Assembly (NCBI RefSeq): GCF_905171765.1
Contig: NC_053389.1
Coordinates: 215,890,624-215,954,623, forward strand
Direction of reading: 5' to 3'
Source of the DNA: Bufo bufo
Taxonomy: Eukaryota; Chordata; Amphibia; Anura; Bufonidae
DNA: 64,000 bases
A program made the translations under genes and the position numbers. This document shows positions 34,691 through 46,105 of the stretch, piece after piece (within the stretch, counting starts at the first letter, position 1; every line of letters begins with the position of its first letter). The notes under the pieces are model-generated. The model did not search any database and was not told the DNA's origin. It saw nothing but the letters and a program-made list of their open reading frames with translations.

Positions 34691-37600
34691 AAGGGCCCCT
34701 CCTCCGCGGAGCACAAAACGGTTTCTGAGGGAAGCGTGCGTGGAAGGCTCGGAGCAAGGCAGGAGCATGGACATCTGCGGAGGGAACCCAGGAACGCTCC
34801 TCTGGACCATAACCACGCCAATGGACCAAAAACTGCAACCGACCGCGGACCAGGCGTGAGTCCAGGATATTGCTCACCTCATATTCCTCACGATTGCCCA
34901 CTTGGACCAGACGAGGCCGAGGAACCGAGGAAGTGAAACGATTACACACCAGTGGTTTCAACAGGGAGACATGAAACACGTTGGAGATCCGCATGCCAGG
35001 AGGAAGCGCAAGGGCATAGGCTACCGGGTTTACCCTGCGAAGCACTCGGAAGGGACCAACAAAGCGAGGCGCCAGCTTGGGAGTGGGCACTCGAAGGTTG
35101 AGGTTGCGGGTGGACAACCATACACGGTCTCCGACCTGGTAGGAAGGAGCAGGCGCTCGTCTGCGATCAGCCTGGAATCTCTGGCGCTGCGCAGAGACCT
35201 CAAGGGACTTCTGGATCTGTACCCAAGAAGCACGTAGGACGGAAAGGTGATCCTCCACAGCCGGAATATCCTGGGGAGAGAATACCTCCGGTAACACGGC
35301 AGGTTGGAACCCATAATTGGCCATGAAGGGAGACGTCCCAGAGGAAGAGTTCACCGCCGTGTTCCTGGCAAACTCAGCCCAAGGCAGGAGGTCAACCCAA
35401 TTGTCTTGGTGATCGGAGACATAGCAACGAAGGAATTGCTCCAAGGCCTGATTGGATCGTTCTGCGGCCCCATTGGACTGAGGGTGGTAGGCCGAGGAGA
35501 AGGAGAGATGAATCCCCAATTGGGAGCAAAAGGCGCGCCAGAACCTGGACACAAACTGACTCCCCCGATCCGACACAATCTCCTTAGGCAAACCGTGCAA
35601 CCGGAAGACCTCCCTGGCAAAAATCGTGGCCAACTCTTGTGCAGAGGGTAACTTCTTGAGAGGAACACAGTGGCACATTTTGGAAAACCGATCCACAATC
35701 ATGAGAATGACCGTATGGCCTCGGGATGCAGGGAGGTCCACAATGAAATCCATCCCCAGGTGTGACCATGGGCGCTCCCCGGTGGCTATGGGTTGCAGAA
35801 GGCCCAACGGAAGGTGCCGAGGGGACTTACTCTGGGCACAAACGGAGCATGCCGCTACATATGCGGCGATGTCGGAACGTAGGGAAGGCCACCAGAACAG
35901 ACGTGAAACAGCCCAGGACAGCTGATTCTTTCCAGGATGCCCCGCGGTCTTGGAGTTATGGTAGGTTCGCAACAACCGAGTGCGCAACTCCTCAGGCACA
36001 AAACATCTGCCGTTGGGTCTCCCAGAGGGAGCACCAGATTGAGCCGCCAAAATCTGCTCACCCAGGGGAGAGGTCAGGCTGGTGCGAATGGCGGCCAGGA
36101 TCTGATTCGGAGGTATGACCGAAGTCGGAATCGACTCCTCCCTGGACAGCTCGGAGTACTGCCGTGATAAGGCATCCGCCCTGATGTTCTTGGAACCGGG
36201 TAGGTAGGAGACCACGTAATTAAAACGTGACAAGAACAGAGCCCATCTGGCCTGACGTGGTGTCAATCTCTTGGCCTCAGAAAGGTAGGTCAGATTCTTG
36301 TGGTCCGTCAGGATGAGAACCGGAACCACCGAACCCTCGAGCAAGTGCCTCCATTCTTTAAGGGCCTGCACGATGGCCAATAACTCCCTGTCACCAATCT
36401 GATAGTTGCACTCCGCGGAAGACAGTTTCCGGGAGTAAAACCCACAAGGAAGCAGAGGACCCTCTGGTGTTCTACGCTGAGACAGAAGGGCGCCTACTCC
36501 CGTCTCAGACGCGTCCACCTCGAGGACAAAGGGCAACCCAGGGTTGGGATGCGACAGAATCGGAGCCGACACAAAGGCGGACTTTAGGGCCTCAAAAGCT
36601 CGGATGGCCTCGAGCGGCCAGACCTGGGAATTACTGCCCTTCCTGGTCAGATCCGTGAGAGGCTTGGCCAGCATGGAAAAGTCCCTGATGAACTTCCGAT
36701 AATAATTGGCGAAGCCCAAAAAGCGCTGCAGGGAACGAAGACCACTGGGCTGGGGCCACTGTAAGACAGCCGAAACCTTCTCAGGATCCATGGAGAACCC
36801 CTCAGCGGAAATGATGTAACCTAAGAAGGTTACCTGGGATCGGTGAAATTCGCATTTCTCAAGCTTACCGAACAGCTTGTTCTCTCGTAACCGTTGCAAC
36901 ACTCGTCTGACATCCAGAATGTGGGCCTCCATGGATTCAGAATATACCAAGATGTCATCCAAATAGACTACCACACACTGCTGCAACAGGTCACGGAAAA
37001 CATCGTTGATGAATTCCTGAAAGACTGCGGGCGCATTGCACAACCCAAAGGGCATAACCAAGGATTCGTAATGACCGGTCCTGGTGTTAAACGCGGTCTT
37101 CCACTCATCGCCCGCCTTGATCCTTACCAGGTTATATGCCGCCCTCAGGTCGAGTTTGGTAAAGACCGTGGCCCCTTTAAGGCGATCGAACAGCTCGGAA
37201 ATCAAGGGTATCGGGTAAGCGTTCTTGATCGTGATGCGATTGAGACCCCTGTAATCGATGCAAGGCCTCAACTCACCGCCCTTCTTTTTCACAAAGAAAA
37301 ATCCAGCCCCTGCCGGGGACGAAGATTTGCGAATGTGTCCGCGTGAAAGCGCCTCCCTCACGTACTCCTCCATGGCCTCATTCTCCGCTACCGACAGTGG
37401 ATAGACTTTGCCACGAGGAGGAACGGCACCAGATTGTAACTCTATGGCACAATCGTATGGGCGGTGCGGAGGTAGGGCAACCGCGCGCACCTTATCGAAT
37501 ACATCCCGGTACTCCTCGTATTCAGGAGGCAACAGAGAGTCCGAGGAAGTACACAGCAACTTGACAGACCCATGGATGCAACTAGCCCCACACTGCGGTG

Positions 37601-39020
37601 ACCACGAGAGGATCTCGACCGATCTCCAATCGAAAGTCGGATTATGCTTCTGGAGCCAGGGGTACCCCAAGACCACCGAGTAGTGTGGAGACGAAATAAC
37701 CTGGAGGCAGACCGACTCTCTGTGAACGGCACCAATGGCTATCCCCACTGGAAGGGTCTCATGAGTCACGTGTGGCGGCAGAAGGGGTCTGCCGTCTATC
37801 GCCTCAAGAGCCAGTGGGGAACCTCGAGCCTGCAGAGGAATGGAATTGGCGGCAGCGAACACACTATCAATGAACAAACCACCAGCACCAGAGTCCACCA
37901 ACGCCTGGGTCGTCACCGAGCCCCCGACCCAGGAGAGGACAACAGTGATCAGTGGTTTGTCAACACGGGAAACCGGGGACGAGGAGACTCCACCCAAGAT
38001 CTGCCCCCGACAGGATCTCAGGGTACGAGCGTTTCCCGGACGGTTCGGACATGCCAACCGAAAATGCCCACCGAGACCACAGTACATGCATCGGCCCTCG
38101 CGTCTCCGGAGTGCCCTCTCCCCCTCGGACAGGCGAGCAAACCCCAGCTGCATGGGTTCACCCCCAGACAAGTCATCCCCAGGAGGCGTGGGAGGAGAGG
38201 GAGGCACGGGTGGGACAGCAAACGTAGGCACCAATCTGTTAGAAGACCTCCGCAGGTTCTCCTTAAAGGAAGGTCTCTCCCTGAGTCTGGTGTCAATCAA
38301 AATCAGGAAAGAAATAAGAGACTCGAGCTCAACTGGTAGGTCCTTAGCTGCAACCTCATCCTTCAAGGCATCCGAGAGACCATGAGAGAAAGCAGCGACC
38401 AGAGCCTCATTATTCCAGCCCACCTCTGCTGCCAGGGTACGAAACTCAATGGCGTATTCAGCTACGGATCGTGAACCCTGTCTGATGGACATAAGGAGCT
38501 TCGCAGCAGAGGCAGCACGAGCCGGCACATCGAATACCTTCCGAAGAGAAGCAACAAAACCGGAAAACTCGGCAACCACCGGATTGTTGTTCTCCCATAA
38601 AGGGCTGGCCCAGGCCAAGGCCTTGTCCGAGAGCAGCGAGATCAAGAAGCCCACCTTTGATCTCTCAGTAGGAAAGGCATGTGGCAGCAACTCGAAATAA
38701 ATGCCCACCTGGTTAAGGAAACCTCGGCACTGAGTTGGCTCTCCCCCAAAGCGCTGTGGAAGAGGGGCAGAACCGGTCATACCCCGAAACACCGCAGGCG
38801 CAACAACAGGTGTCGGGGTAGACTCTGGCGCAACAAACGGAGCGGCAGTAGGAGCGAGCCCAGGAGCGACAACCGACCCATCGGCAACGGGAGCGAAATG
38901 AGCCGTGCGTTCAAGCAGGGTTTGCAACGCCACAGCGAACCGACCCAACAGGTGATCCTGCTGATCAAGTCTGGCAACCAGCGTGGGTAGCGAGGATGGC
39001 CCTGTACCGTCAGAATTCAT
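34689..39020 (-). CDS. Gag-Pol polyprotein of chromovirus 1, intact
   Basis: A single 1443-residue frame, starting ATG 13 bp after the 5' LTR, with no gag-pol frameshift. In order: capsid-like Gag (about 80-270), CCHC zinc knuckle (C311-C324, CMYCGLGGHFRLAC), aspartic protease (VDSGAG, D376), reverse transcriptase (YLDD, 686-689), RNase H (VDASE, D836), integrase zinc finger (H1021, H1028, C1058, C1061), integrase core D1091, D1151, E1187 (35 residues between the last two), and a C-terminal chromodomain (about 1378-1430, [16 protein letters not shown]). All key residues are present, so the protein could be functional. The chromodomain places it among chromoviruses, which tend to target marked chromatin. 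Confidence 0.96.
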   Translation of the reverse strand: MNSDGTGPSSLPTLVARLDQQDHLLGRFAVALQTLLERTAHFAPVADGSVVAPGLAPTAAPFVAPESTPTPVVAPAVFRGMTGSAPLPQRFGGEPTQCRGFLNQVGIYFELLPHAFPTERSKVGFLISLLSDKALAWASPLWENNNPVVAEFSGFVASLRKVFDVPARAASAAKLLMSIRQGSRSVAEYAIEFRTLAAEVGWNNEALVAAFSHGLSDALKDEVAAKDLPVELESLISFLILIDTRLRERPSFKENLRRSSNRLVPTFAVPPVPPSPPTPPGDDLSGGEPMQLGFARLSEGERALRRREGRCMYCGLGGHFRLACPNRPGNARTLRSCRGQILGGVSSSPVSRVDKPLITVVLSWVGGSVTTQALVDSGAGGLFIDSVFAAANSIPLQARGSPLALEAIDGRPLLPPHVTHETLPVGIAIGAVHRESVCLQVISSPHYSVVLGYPWLQKHNPTFDWRSVEILSWSPQCGASCIHGSVKLLCTSSDSLLPPEYEEYRDVFDKVRAVALPPHRPYDCAIELQSGAVPPRGKVYPLSVAENEAMEEYVREALSRGHIRKSSSPAGAGFFFVKKKGGELRPCIDYRGLNRITIKNAYPIPLISELFDRLKGATVFTKLDLRAAYNLVRIKAGDEWKTAFNTRTGHYESLVMPFGLCNAPAVFQEFINDVFRDLLQQCVVVYLDDILVYSESMEAHILDVRRVLQRLRENKLFGKLEKCEFHRSQVTFLGYIISAEGFSMDPEKVSAVLQWPQPSGLRSLQRFLGFANYYRKFIRDFSMLAKPLTDLTRKGSNSQVWPLEAIRAFEALKSAFVSAPILSHPNPGLPFVLEVDASETGVGALLSQRRTPEGPLLPCGFYSRKLSSAECNYQIGDRELLAIVQALKEWRHLLEGSVVPVLILTDHKNLTYLSEAKRLTPRQARWALFLSRFNYVVSYLPGSKNIRADALSRQYSELSREESIPTSVIPPNQILAAIRTSLTSPLGEQILAAQSGAPSGRPNGRCFVPEELRTRLLRTYHNSKTAGHPGKNQLSWAVSRLFWWPSLRSDIAAYVAACSVCAQSKSPRHLPLGLLQPIATGERPWSHLGMDFIVDLPASRGHTVILMIVDRFSKMCHCVPLKKLPSAQELATIFAREVFRLHGLPKEIVSDRGSQFVSRFWRAFCSQLGIHLSFSSAYHPQSNGAAERSNQALEQFLRCYVSDHQDNWVDLLPWAEFARNTAVNSSSGTSPFMANYGFQPAVLPEVFSPQDIPAVEDHLSVLRASWVQIQKSLEVSAQRQRFQADRRRAPAPSYQVGDRVWLSTRNLNLRVPTPKLAPRFVGPFRVLRRVNPVAYALALPPGMRISNVFHVSLLKPLVCNRFTSSVPRPRLVQVGNREEYEVSNILDSRLVRGRLQFLVHWRGYGPEERSWVPSADVHAPALLRAFHARFPQKPFCAPRRRGP

Positions 39021-39033
39021 GGCTTGGTCCTAA
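39021..39033 (-). promoter_or_regulatory. Self-priming-type primer binding site, chromovirus 1
   Basis: Directly after the 5' LTR the element reads TTAGGACCAAGCC, then the gag ATG. There is no TGG as for tRNA priming. AGGACCAAGC is the exact complement of GCTTGGTCCT, which lies about 32 nt after the start of the LTR TATA box, that is, at the expected RNA 5' end. Confidence 0.75.
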
Positions 39034-39524
39034 TGTCACGGAACCATGAACCAGACGTACAACAAGAGATAAGTGAAAATAAGAAGGCTTTATTGAAAAT
39101 AAAGCTGTAAAGCAAAAGTCCAAACGGATGGTGAAACCGAGCAGAGTCTTTGCGAAGCCAGAGGTCAGGAACCAGAAGGGTAGTCAGACGAAGCCAGGAT
39201 CAGGAACCAGCAGGGTAGTCAGACGAAGCCAGGATCAGGAACCAGCAGGGTAGTCAGACGAAGCCAGGATCAGGAACCAGCAGGGTAGTCAGACGAAGCC
39301 AGGATCAGGAACCAGAAGCAGCAGCAGTCTTAGAAGCATGTGAACACAAGAGGACCAAGCAAGGAACTGAAGCCACAGACCTCCTATATATATGAGCTAG
39401 GCATCCAGCTCCTCCCAGGGGAAGGAGGAGCCGCAGGGTGGAAGGCTACAAGAAACCCAGGACCCAAGATGGCCGCCAGCACATGTCAAACGAAGGAGAG
39501 CAGCAAGCAGGTAAGACCATGACA
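39034..39524 (-). repeat. 5' LTR of chromovirus 1
   Basis: 491 bp, same length and apparently same sequence as 34187-34677. Promoter and polyadenylation signals as in the other LTR. Confidence 0.95.
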
Positions 39525-40273
39525 GATCCAGACATCAGGTCATTGATACCAGATCGCCCCTCCATAACTTGTCGCCGTAGTTCCAACTTACGCGATCAGG
39601 TTACCACGGACCACTCTCGGTCGCGAAGCACGGCCGTGTGCATTCGGCCTAAGGGAACTTTTCCTTGTGGCTCCTGTATAATATGCAGTAACATCATGAA
39701 AGGGGCCTCTTTCACTAGCTACACTACTAGAGAGAGATATAAAATTTGTTCCTTTATCAGGTGCACATCAATGGGCGTTGTGTACCTTATTACCTGCCAG
39801 TGCGGCCTACAATACGTAGGTAAAACCAAACGTGAGTTGAGGAGGAGAATTGCATCTTTCGGATATTCGAAATCAACATGACACGTCCGTAGCACGCCAC
39901 GTGTGTGATGTTCATGAAGGCAATCCTGATGTACTGAAGGTGCAGAGGATTGAACATATTAGAAGATCCATCCGAGGCAGGGACGTTGATATACCGCTGC
40001 TCCGGAAGAAAGCAATGTGGATCTTTAAGTTGCAGACTGTTCACCCGAAAGGGTTAAATGAGGCAATCTGATATGCCTGTTTCATATAGTGACACAATAG
40101 GATGGTTGATATTGTGGTCCAACAGATATATGATGGGTGTACTTATTTGTGACATGACCATGTATTTATCATGTCAGTACAATGTTCCATCCGTCACCTT
40201 CCTCCATATGCCCCCATATAAGCAGCAATGCCATCTTGTTCTGTAAGGGAGTGTTTATTACATCTTGGAACAT
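39525..40273 (+). pseudogene. Penelope-like element, GIY-YIG part and 3' UTR (right of chromovirus)
   Basis: Begins with the duplicated GATCC and resumes the Penelope-like sequence (SLIPDRPSITCRRSSNLRD), then GTFPCGSCIICSNI and GVVYLITCQCGLQYVGKTK, ending near 40071 (HPKGLNEAI); the 3' UTR matches the inverted copy to about 40273. At 39597-39652 about 55 bp are replaced by foreign text ending GTGTGCATTCGGCC, which looks like the right tip of a Harbinger-style MITE. A frameshift lies near 39870. Confidence 0.85.
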
Positions 40274-40556
40274 CACTTGAGGATATTGCTCACTTATTGT
40301 CATTTCACCACATTGTATATACACACATTCATCTGGTTTATCATACAATGCAATTCCCCCTTGTGGTTGCTCTTTGATTCACAGGGGGTTTGAATTGGCA
40401 ATGCACTCACCAATTGAATGGTAGGATCGGTTGACTGCATATTTTATTTGATTGAATATAATAAGTATGCAGATATCTGTCCGCCATCATAGGCGTGCGC
40501 AGCCTATTGCATTAGGGTGTGCACCCTAAAGCACACACACAGACGCAGCGAGCGCA
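40274..40556. other. Probable outer 3' part of Penelope-like copy, otherwise nothing
   Basis: The plus copy may extend beyond the part shared with the inverted copy. No gene seen. Confidence 0.3.
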
Positions 40557-40568
40557 CGTGTGTATGTA

Positions 40569-40622
<54 letters not shown>

Positions 40623-40626
40623 AATA
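40557..40626. repeat. TG/TA/CA microsatellite
   Basis: TGTGTATG..., a long TA run, then CACACA, making an imperfect palindrome. Confidence 0.92.
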
Positions 40627-40687
40627 CACTCTGTATACAGACCTGCACTATCAATATAATGAAGTGAGAAGAAATCATTTTTAAACT

Positions 40688-41307
40688 TACCGTATTTTTG
40701 CCCTATAAGACGCTCTGGCCCATAAGACGCACCTAGGTTTTAGAGAGGGACAATAAGATTTTTTTTTTTTATTACACCTCAGGTCAGACCACCAATCAGA
40801 TCCCCAATGTCAATAAAACTCCAATAAGACCTCAGATCAGACCCCAATGTGATCAGACCCCAATGTGAATGACCCCCAATGACGCCCAATCAGACCTCAG
40901 ATAAGAGCCCCAGTGCCTCATATCAGCCCCCAGTGCCTCATATCAACCCCCCGTGCTTCATATCAACCCCCCGTGCCCCCATATAAAATAAAAAAAACAC
41001 TTACCTTTCCTGCTCCGGACGCTGCCGCTCCTCAACACCCACGCTCGGTAATCCTCTTGTACAGTCTGTGTGTGGGCACGCACAGTGTGAGGTCACAGCG
41101 CGGCCTCACACTGTGCGCAGCCTTCACAATGGAGCGCTTGAGGACCAGGAAGAGGTGAGTATAGCGCTTGCAGCGCTTCCTGGCCCTCTGGAACTAATCA
41201 GCGCTTCCATAATGGAAGCGTTTGATTAGTATTCGCCCCATAAGACGCAGAGGCATTTCCCCCCCACTTTTGGGGGAAAAAATGCATCTTAAGTGGCGAA
41301 AAAGTGC
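40688..41307. mobile_element. MITE with CCGTATTTTTGCCCTATAAG ends
   Basis: Left TTACCGTATTTTTGCCC.TATAAGACGC and right GCATCTTAAGTGGCGAAAAA are imperfect inverted ends of a repeat I recall as common in frogs. The interior carries tandem CAGACC/CCCCAATG text and a CAGTGTGAGG...CCTCACACTG hairpin near 41085-41120. Confidence 0.6.
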
Positions 41308-41607
41308 AGCACGGGGTTGACAGAACCAGTGTTCCCTCTAAGCCTTGGCAGCTGCTGAGCGGGATCGGCTCAGAGCTGGGCACAGCACCATCAAAGGTGG
41401 GGGATAGGAAAACCTAAGATAATTGTCACATCAAAGAGCATACAAACCTCTGCGCCATCCCATGCAATACAGTATAACCCCTGCACCATCCCATACAATA
41501 TACAGTATAGTCCTCTCTGTTATCACTGGACATTGCTCTCCATATATAAACCATATGGGGAAAAAATCTCATTGATCCAGAGAACTTACATAGAAAAACT
41601 AATAATC
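41308..41607. other. Nothing recognised
   Basis: No gene; the GTGTTCCCTCTAAGC text near 41330 is probably a dispersed repeat. Confidence 0.3.
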
Positions 41608-42719
41608 AAGAGGCTAAACAAAACCCTGTTTCTGACCCTTATGTTAAAACATAACTTTCATTTGATTGCTCTAATACCTAAACCTAAAGGAAAAAAATAA
41701 TTTTAAAAAGCTGCTGTTTCTCTAGATGACCTTATGTTGATAGTAGTGGTAATAGAGTCTCCAGGGTCTATAAAAGCAGCTACACTATTTTTACAAACCT
41801 TTGAGACTCTATTAACACTATCAACATAAGGTCATCTAGAGAAACAGTAGGTTTAAAAAAAATATTTTCCTTTAGGTGTTAAAACATAGCTTTCATTAAA
41901 TTGCTCTAACACCTAAACACCTAAACGAAAAAAATGAATTTTAAAAACCTGCTTTTTCTCTTGATGACCTTATGTTAATAGTAGTGTTAATAGAGTCTCA
42001 AAGGTCTGTAAAAATAGTGTAGCTGCTTTTATAGACCCTTGAGACTCTATTACCACTACTATAAGGTCATCTAGAGAAACAGCAGTTTTTTTTTATTATT
42101 TTTTTCCTTTTGATGTTAACCACTTAAGGACCACAGGTTTATACCCCCCTAAAGACCAGGCCCTTTTTTACAAATCGGCACTACACTACTTTCACCGTTT
42201 ATTGCTCGGTCATGCAACTTACCACCCAAATGAATTTTACCTCCTTTTCTTCTCACTAATAGAGCTTTCATTTGGTGGTATTTCATTGCTGCTGACATTT
42301 TTACTTTTTTTGTTATTAATCGAAATTTAACGATTTTTTTGCAAAAAAATGACATTTTTCACTTTCAGTTGTAAAATTTTGCAAAAAAAACGAGATCCAT
42401 ATAGAAATTTTGCTCTAAATTTATAGTTCTACATGTCTTTGATAAAAAAAAAATGTTTGGGTAAAAAAAAAATGGTTTGGGTAAAAGTTATAGCGTTTAC
42501 AAACTATGGTACAAAAATGTGAATTTCCGCTTTTTGAAGCAGCTCTGACTTTCTGAGCACCTGTCATGTTTCCTGAGGTTCTACAATGCCCAGACAGTAC
42601 AAACACCCCACAAATGACCCCATTTCGGAAAGTACACACCCTAAGGTATTCGCTGATGGGCATAGTGAGTTCATAGAACTTTTTATTTTTTGTCACAAGT
42701 TAGCGGAAAATGATGATTT

Positions 42720-44560
42720 TTTTTTATTTTATTTTTTTTCCTACAAAGTCTCATATTCCACTAACTTGTGACAAAAAATAAAAACTTCTATGAACTCACT
42801 ATGCCCATCACGAAATACCTTGGGGTCTCTTCTTTCCAAAATGGGGTCACTTGTGGGGTAGTTATACTGCCCTGGCATTCTAGGGGCCCAAATGTGTGGT
42901 AAGGAGTTTGAAATCAAATTCTGTAAAAAATGACCAGTGAAATCCGAAAGGTGCTCTTTGGAATATGGGCCCCTTTGCCCACCTAGGCTGCAAAAAAGTG
43001 TCACACATCTGGTATCTCTGTATTCAGGAGAAGTTGAGGAATGTGTTTTGGGGTGTCTTTTTACATATACCCATGCTGGGTGAGATAAATATCTTGGTCA
43101 AATGCCAACTTTGTATAAAAAAATGGGAAAAGTTGTCTTTTGCCAAGATATTTCTCTCACCCAGCAGGGGTATATGTAAAATGACACCCCAAAACACATT
43201 CCCCACCTTCTCCTGAGTACGGGGATACCAGATGTGTGACACTTTTTTGCAGCCTAGGTGGGCAAAGGGGCCCATATTCCAAAGAGCACCTTTCGGATTT
43301 CACAGGTCATTTTTTACAGAATTTGATTTCAAACTCCTTACCACACATTTGGGCCCCTAGAATGCCAGGGCAGTATAACTACCCCACAAGTGACCCCATT
43401 TTGGAAAGAAGAGACCCCAAGGTATTCGCTGATGGGCATAGTGAGTTCATGGAAGTTTTTATTTTTTGTCACAAGTTAGTGGAATATGAGACTTTGTATG
43501 AAAAAAAAAAAAAAAAAAAAAAAATCAGCATTTTCCACTAACTTGTGACAAAAAATAAAAAATTCTAGGAACTTGCCATGCCCCTCACGGAATACCTTGG
43601 GGTGTCTTCTTTCCAAAATGGGGTCACTTGTGGGGTAGTTATACTGCCCTGGCATTTTCCAGGGGCCCTAATGTGTGGTAAGTAGGTAAATGACCTGTGA
43701 AATCCTAAAGGTGCTCTTTGGAATATGGGCCCCTTTGCCCACCTAGGCTGCAAAAAAGTGTCACACATGTGGTATCGCCGTATTCAGGAGAAGTTGGGGA
43801 ATGTGTTTTGGGGTGTCATTTTACATATACCCTTGCTGGGTGAGAGAAATATCTTGGCAAAAGACAACTTTTACCATTTTTTTATACAAAGTTGGCATTT
43901 GACCAAGATATTTCTCTCACCCAGCATGGGTATATGTAAAATGACACCCCAAAACACATTCCCCAACTTCTCCTGAGTACGGCGATACCAGATGTGTGAC
44001 ACTTTATTGCAGCCTAGATGCGCAAAGGTGCCCAAATTCCTTTTAGGAGGGCATTTTTAGACATTTGGATACCAGACTTCTTCTCACGCTTTGGGGCCCC
44101 TAGAATGCCAGGGCAGTATAAATACCCCACATGTGACCCCATTTTGGAAAGAAGACACCCCAAGGTATTCAATGAGGGGCATGGCGAGTTCATAGAAATT
44201 TTTTTTTTTTGGCACAAGTTAGCGGAAATTGATATTTTTAATTTTTTTCTCACAAAGTCTCCCGTTCCGCTAACTTGGGACAAAAATTTCAATCTTTCAT
44301 GGACTCAATATGCCCCTCACGGAATACCTGGGGGTGTCTTCTTTCCGAAATGGGGTCACATGTGGGGTATTTATACTGCCCTGGCATTCTAGGGGCCCTA
44401 AAGCGTGAGAAGAAGTCTGGAATATAAATGTCTAAAAAAATTTACGCATTTGGTTTCCGTGAGGGGTATGGTGAGTTCATGTGAGATTTTATTTTTTGAC
44501 ACAAGTTAGTGGAATATGAGACTTTGTAAGAAAAAAAAAATAATAATTCCGCTAACTTGG
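42720..44560. repeat. Alternating inverted-repeat ladder in arm A
   Basis: Half-units of about 350-390 bp flip orientation about five times; symmetry centres lie near 42735, 43125, 43510, 43880, 44230 and 44540. Shared text: GGGGTCACTTGTGGGGTAG, CCCCTTTGCCCACCTAGG, GCAAAAAAGTGTCACACAT, CATATACCCATGCTGGGTGA. Because each half-unit occurs in both senses, near-identical 83-codon frames appear on both strands. Confidence 0.88.
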
Positions 44561-44579
44561 GCCAAAAAAATGTCTGAAT

Positions 44580-46030
44580 GGAGCCTTACAGAGGGGTGAT
44601 CAATGACAGGGGGGGTGATCAATGACAGGGGGGGTGATCAATGACAGGGGGGTGATCAGGGAGTCTATATGGGGTGATAACCACAGTCATTGATCACGCC
44701 CGTGTAAGGCTTCATTCAGACGTCCGTATGCGTTTTGCGGATCCGATCCATCTATCAGTGCATCCGTAAAAATCATGCGGACATCTGAATGGAGCTTTAC
44801 AGGGGGGTAATCAATGACAGGGGGGTGATCAGGGAGTCTATATGGGGTGATCACCACAGTCATTGATCATGCCCCTGTAAGGCTTCATTCAGACGTCCGG
44901 ATGCGTTTTGCGGATCCGATCCATCTATCAGTGGATCCGTAAAAATCATGCGGACGTCTGAATGGAGCTTTACAGGGGGGTAATCAATGACAGGGGGGTA
45001 ATCAATGACAGGGGGGTGATCAGGGAGTCTATATGGGGTGATCACCACAGTCATTGATCACGCCCCTGTAAGGCTTCATTCAGACGTCCGGATGCGTTTT
45101 GCGGATCCGATCCATCTATCAGTGCATCCGTAAAAATCATGCGGACATCTGAATGGAGCTTTACAGGGGGGTAATCAATGACAGGGGGGTGATCACCACA
45201 GTCATTGATCATGCCCCTGTAAGGCTTCATTCAGACGTCCGGATGCGTTTTGCGGATCCGATCCATCTATCAGTGCATCCGTAAAAATCATGCGGACATC
45301 TGAATGGAGCTTTACAGGGGGGTAATCAATGACAGGGGGGTGATCACCACAGTCATTGATCATGCCCCTGTAAGGCTTCATTCAGACGTCCGGATGCGTT
45401 TTGCGGATCCGATCCATCTATCAGTGCATCCGTAAAAATCATGCGGACATCTGAATGGAGCTTTACAGGGGGGTAATCAATGACAGGGGGGTGATCACCA
45501 CAGTCATTGATCATGCCCCTGTAAGGCTTCATTCAGACGTCCGTATGCGTTTTGCGGATCCGATCCATCTATCAGTGCATCCGTAAAAATCATGCGGACA
45601 TCTGAATGGAGCTTTACAGGGGGGTGATCAATGACAGGGGGGTGATCAGGGAGTCTATATGGGGTGATCACCACAATCATTGATCATGCCCCTGTAAGGC
45701 TTCATTCAGACGTCCGGATGCGTTTTGCGGATCCGATCCATCTATCAGTGCATCCGTAAAAATCATGCGGACATCTGAATGGAGCTTTACAGGGGGGTGA
45801 TCAGGGAGTCTATATGGGGTGATCACCACAGTCATTGATCACGCCCCTGTAAGGCTTCATTCAGACGTCCGGATGCGTTTTGCGGATCCGATCCATCTAT
45901 CAGTGGATCCGTAAAAATCATGCGGACGTCTGAATGGAGCTTTACAGGGGGGTGATCAATGACAGGGGGGTGATCAATGACAGGGGGGTGATCAGGGAGT
46001 CTATATGGGGTGATCAGGGGTGATCAGGGG
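44580..46030. repeat. GATC-rich satellite in arm A, about 8 units
   Basis: GTAAGGCTTCATTCAGACGT recurs at about 44704, 44877, 45067, 45219, 45370, 45521, 45694 and 45847, spacings about 151, 173 or 191 bp. The spacing differs by whole 19-22 bp GGTGATCAATGACAGGGG modules. Each unit has GCGGATCCGATCCATCTATC. Frames across it are artefacts. Confidence 0.9.
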
Positions 46031-46105
46031 CTAATAAGGGGTTAATAAGTGACGGGGGGGGGTGTAGTGTAGTGTAGTGGTGCTTGGTGCTACTTTACTG
46101 AGCTA

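Larger units (their letters stand above)
34187..39524 (-). mobile_element. Complete Ty3/Gypsy chromovirus 1 (Tf1/sushi type)
   Basis: 5338-bp element on the minus strand: 491-bp LTRs at 39034-39524 (5') and 34187-34677 (3') that look identical, one long gag-pol frame, a polypurine tract and a self-priming-type primer site. TG...CA ends and GATCC duplication. Inserted in a Penelope-like element. Identical LTRs and an open frame point to recent insertion. Confidence 0.95.

Noticed and set aside
34736..38990. Long plus-strand frames (up to 231 codons) across chromovirus 1
   Set aside because: Shadows of the minus-strand gag-pol gene; the same shadows appear opposite chromovirus 2.
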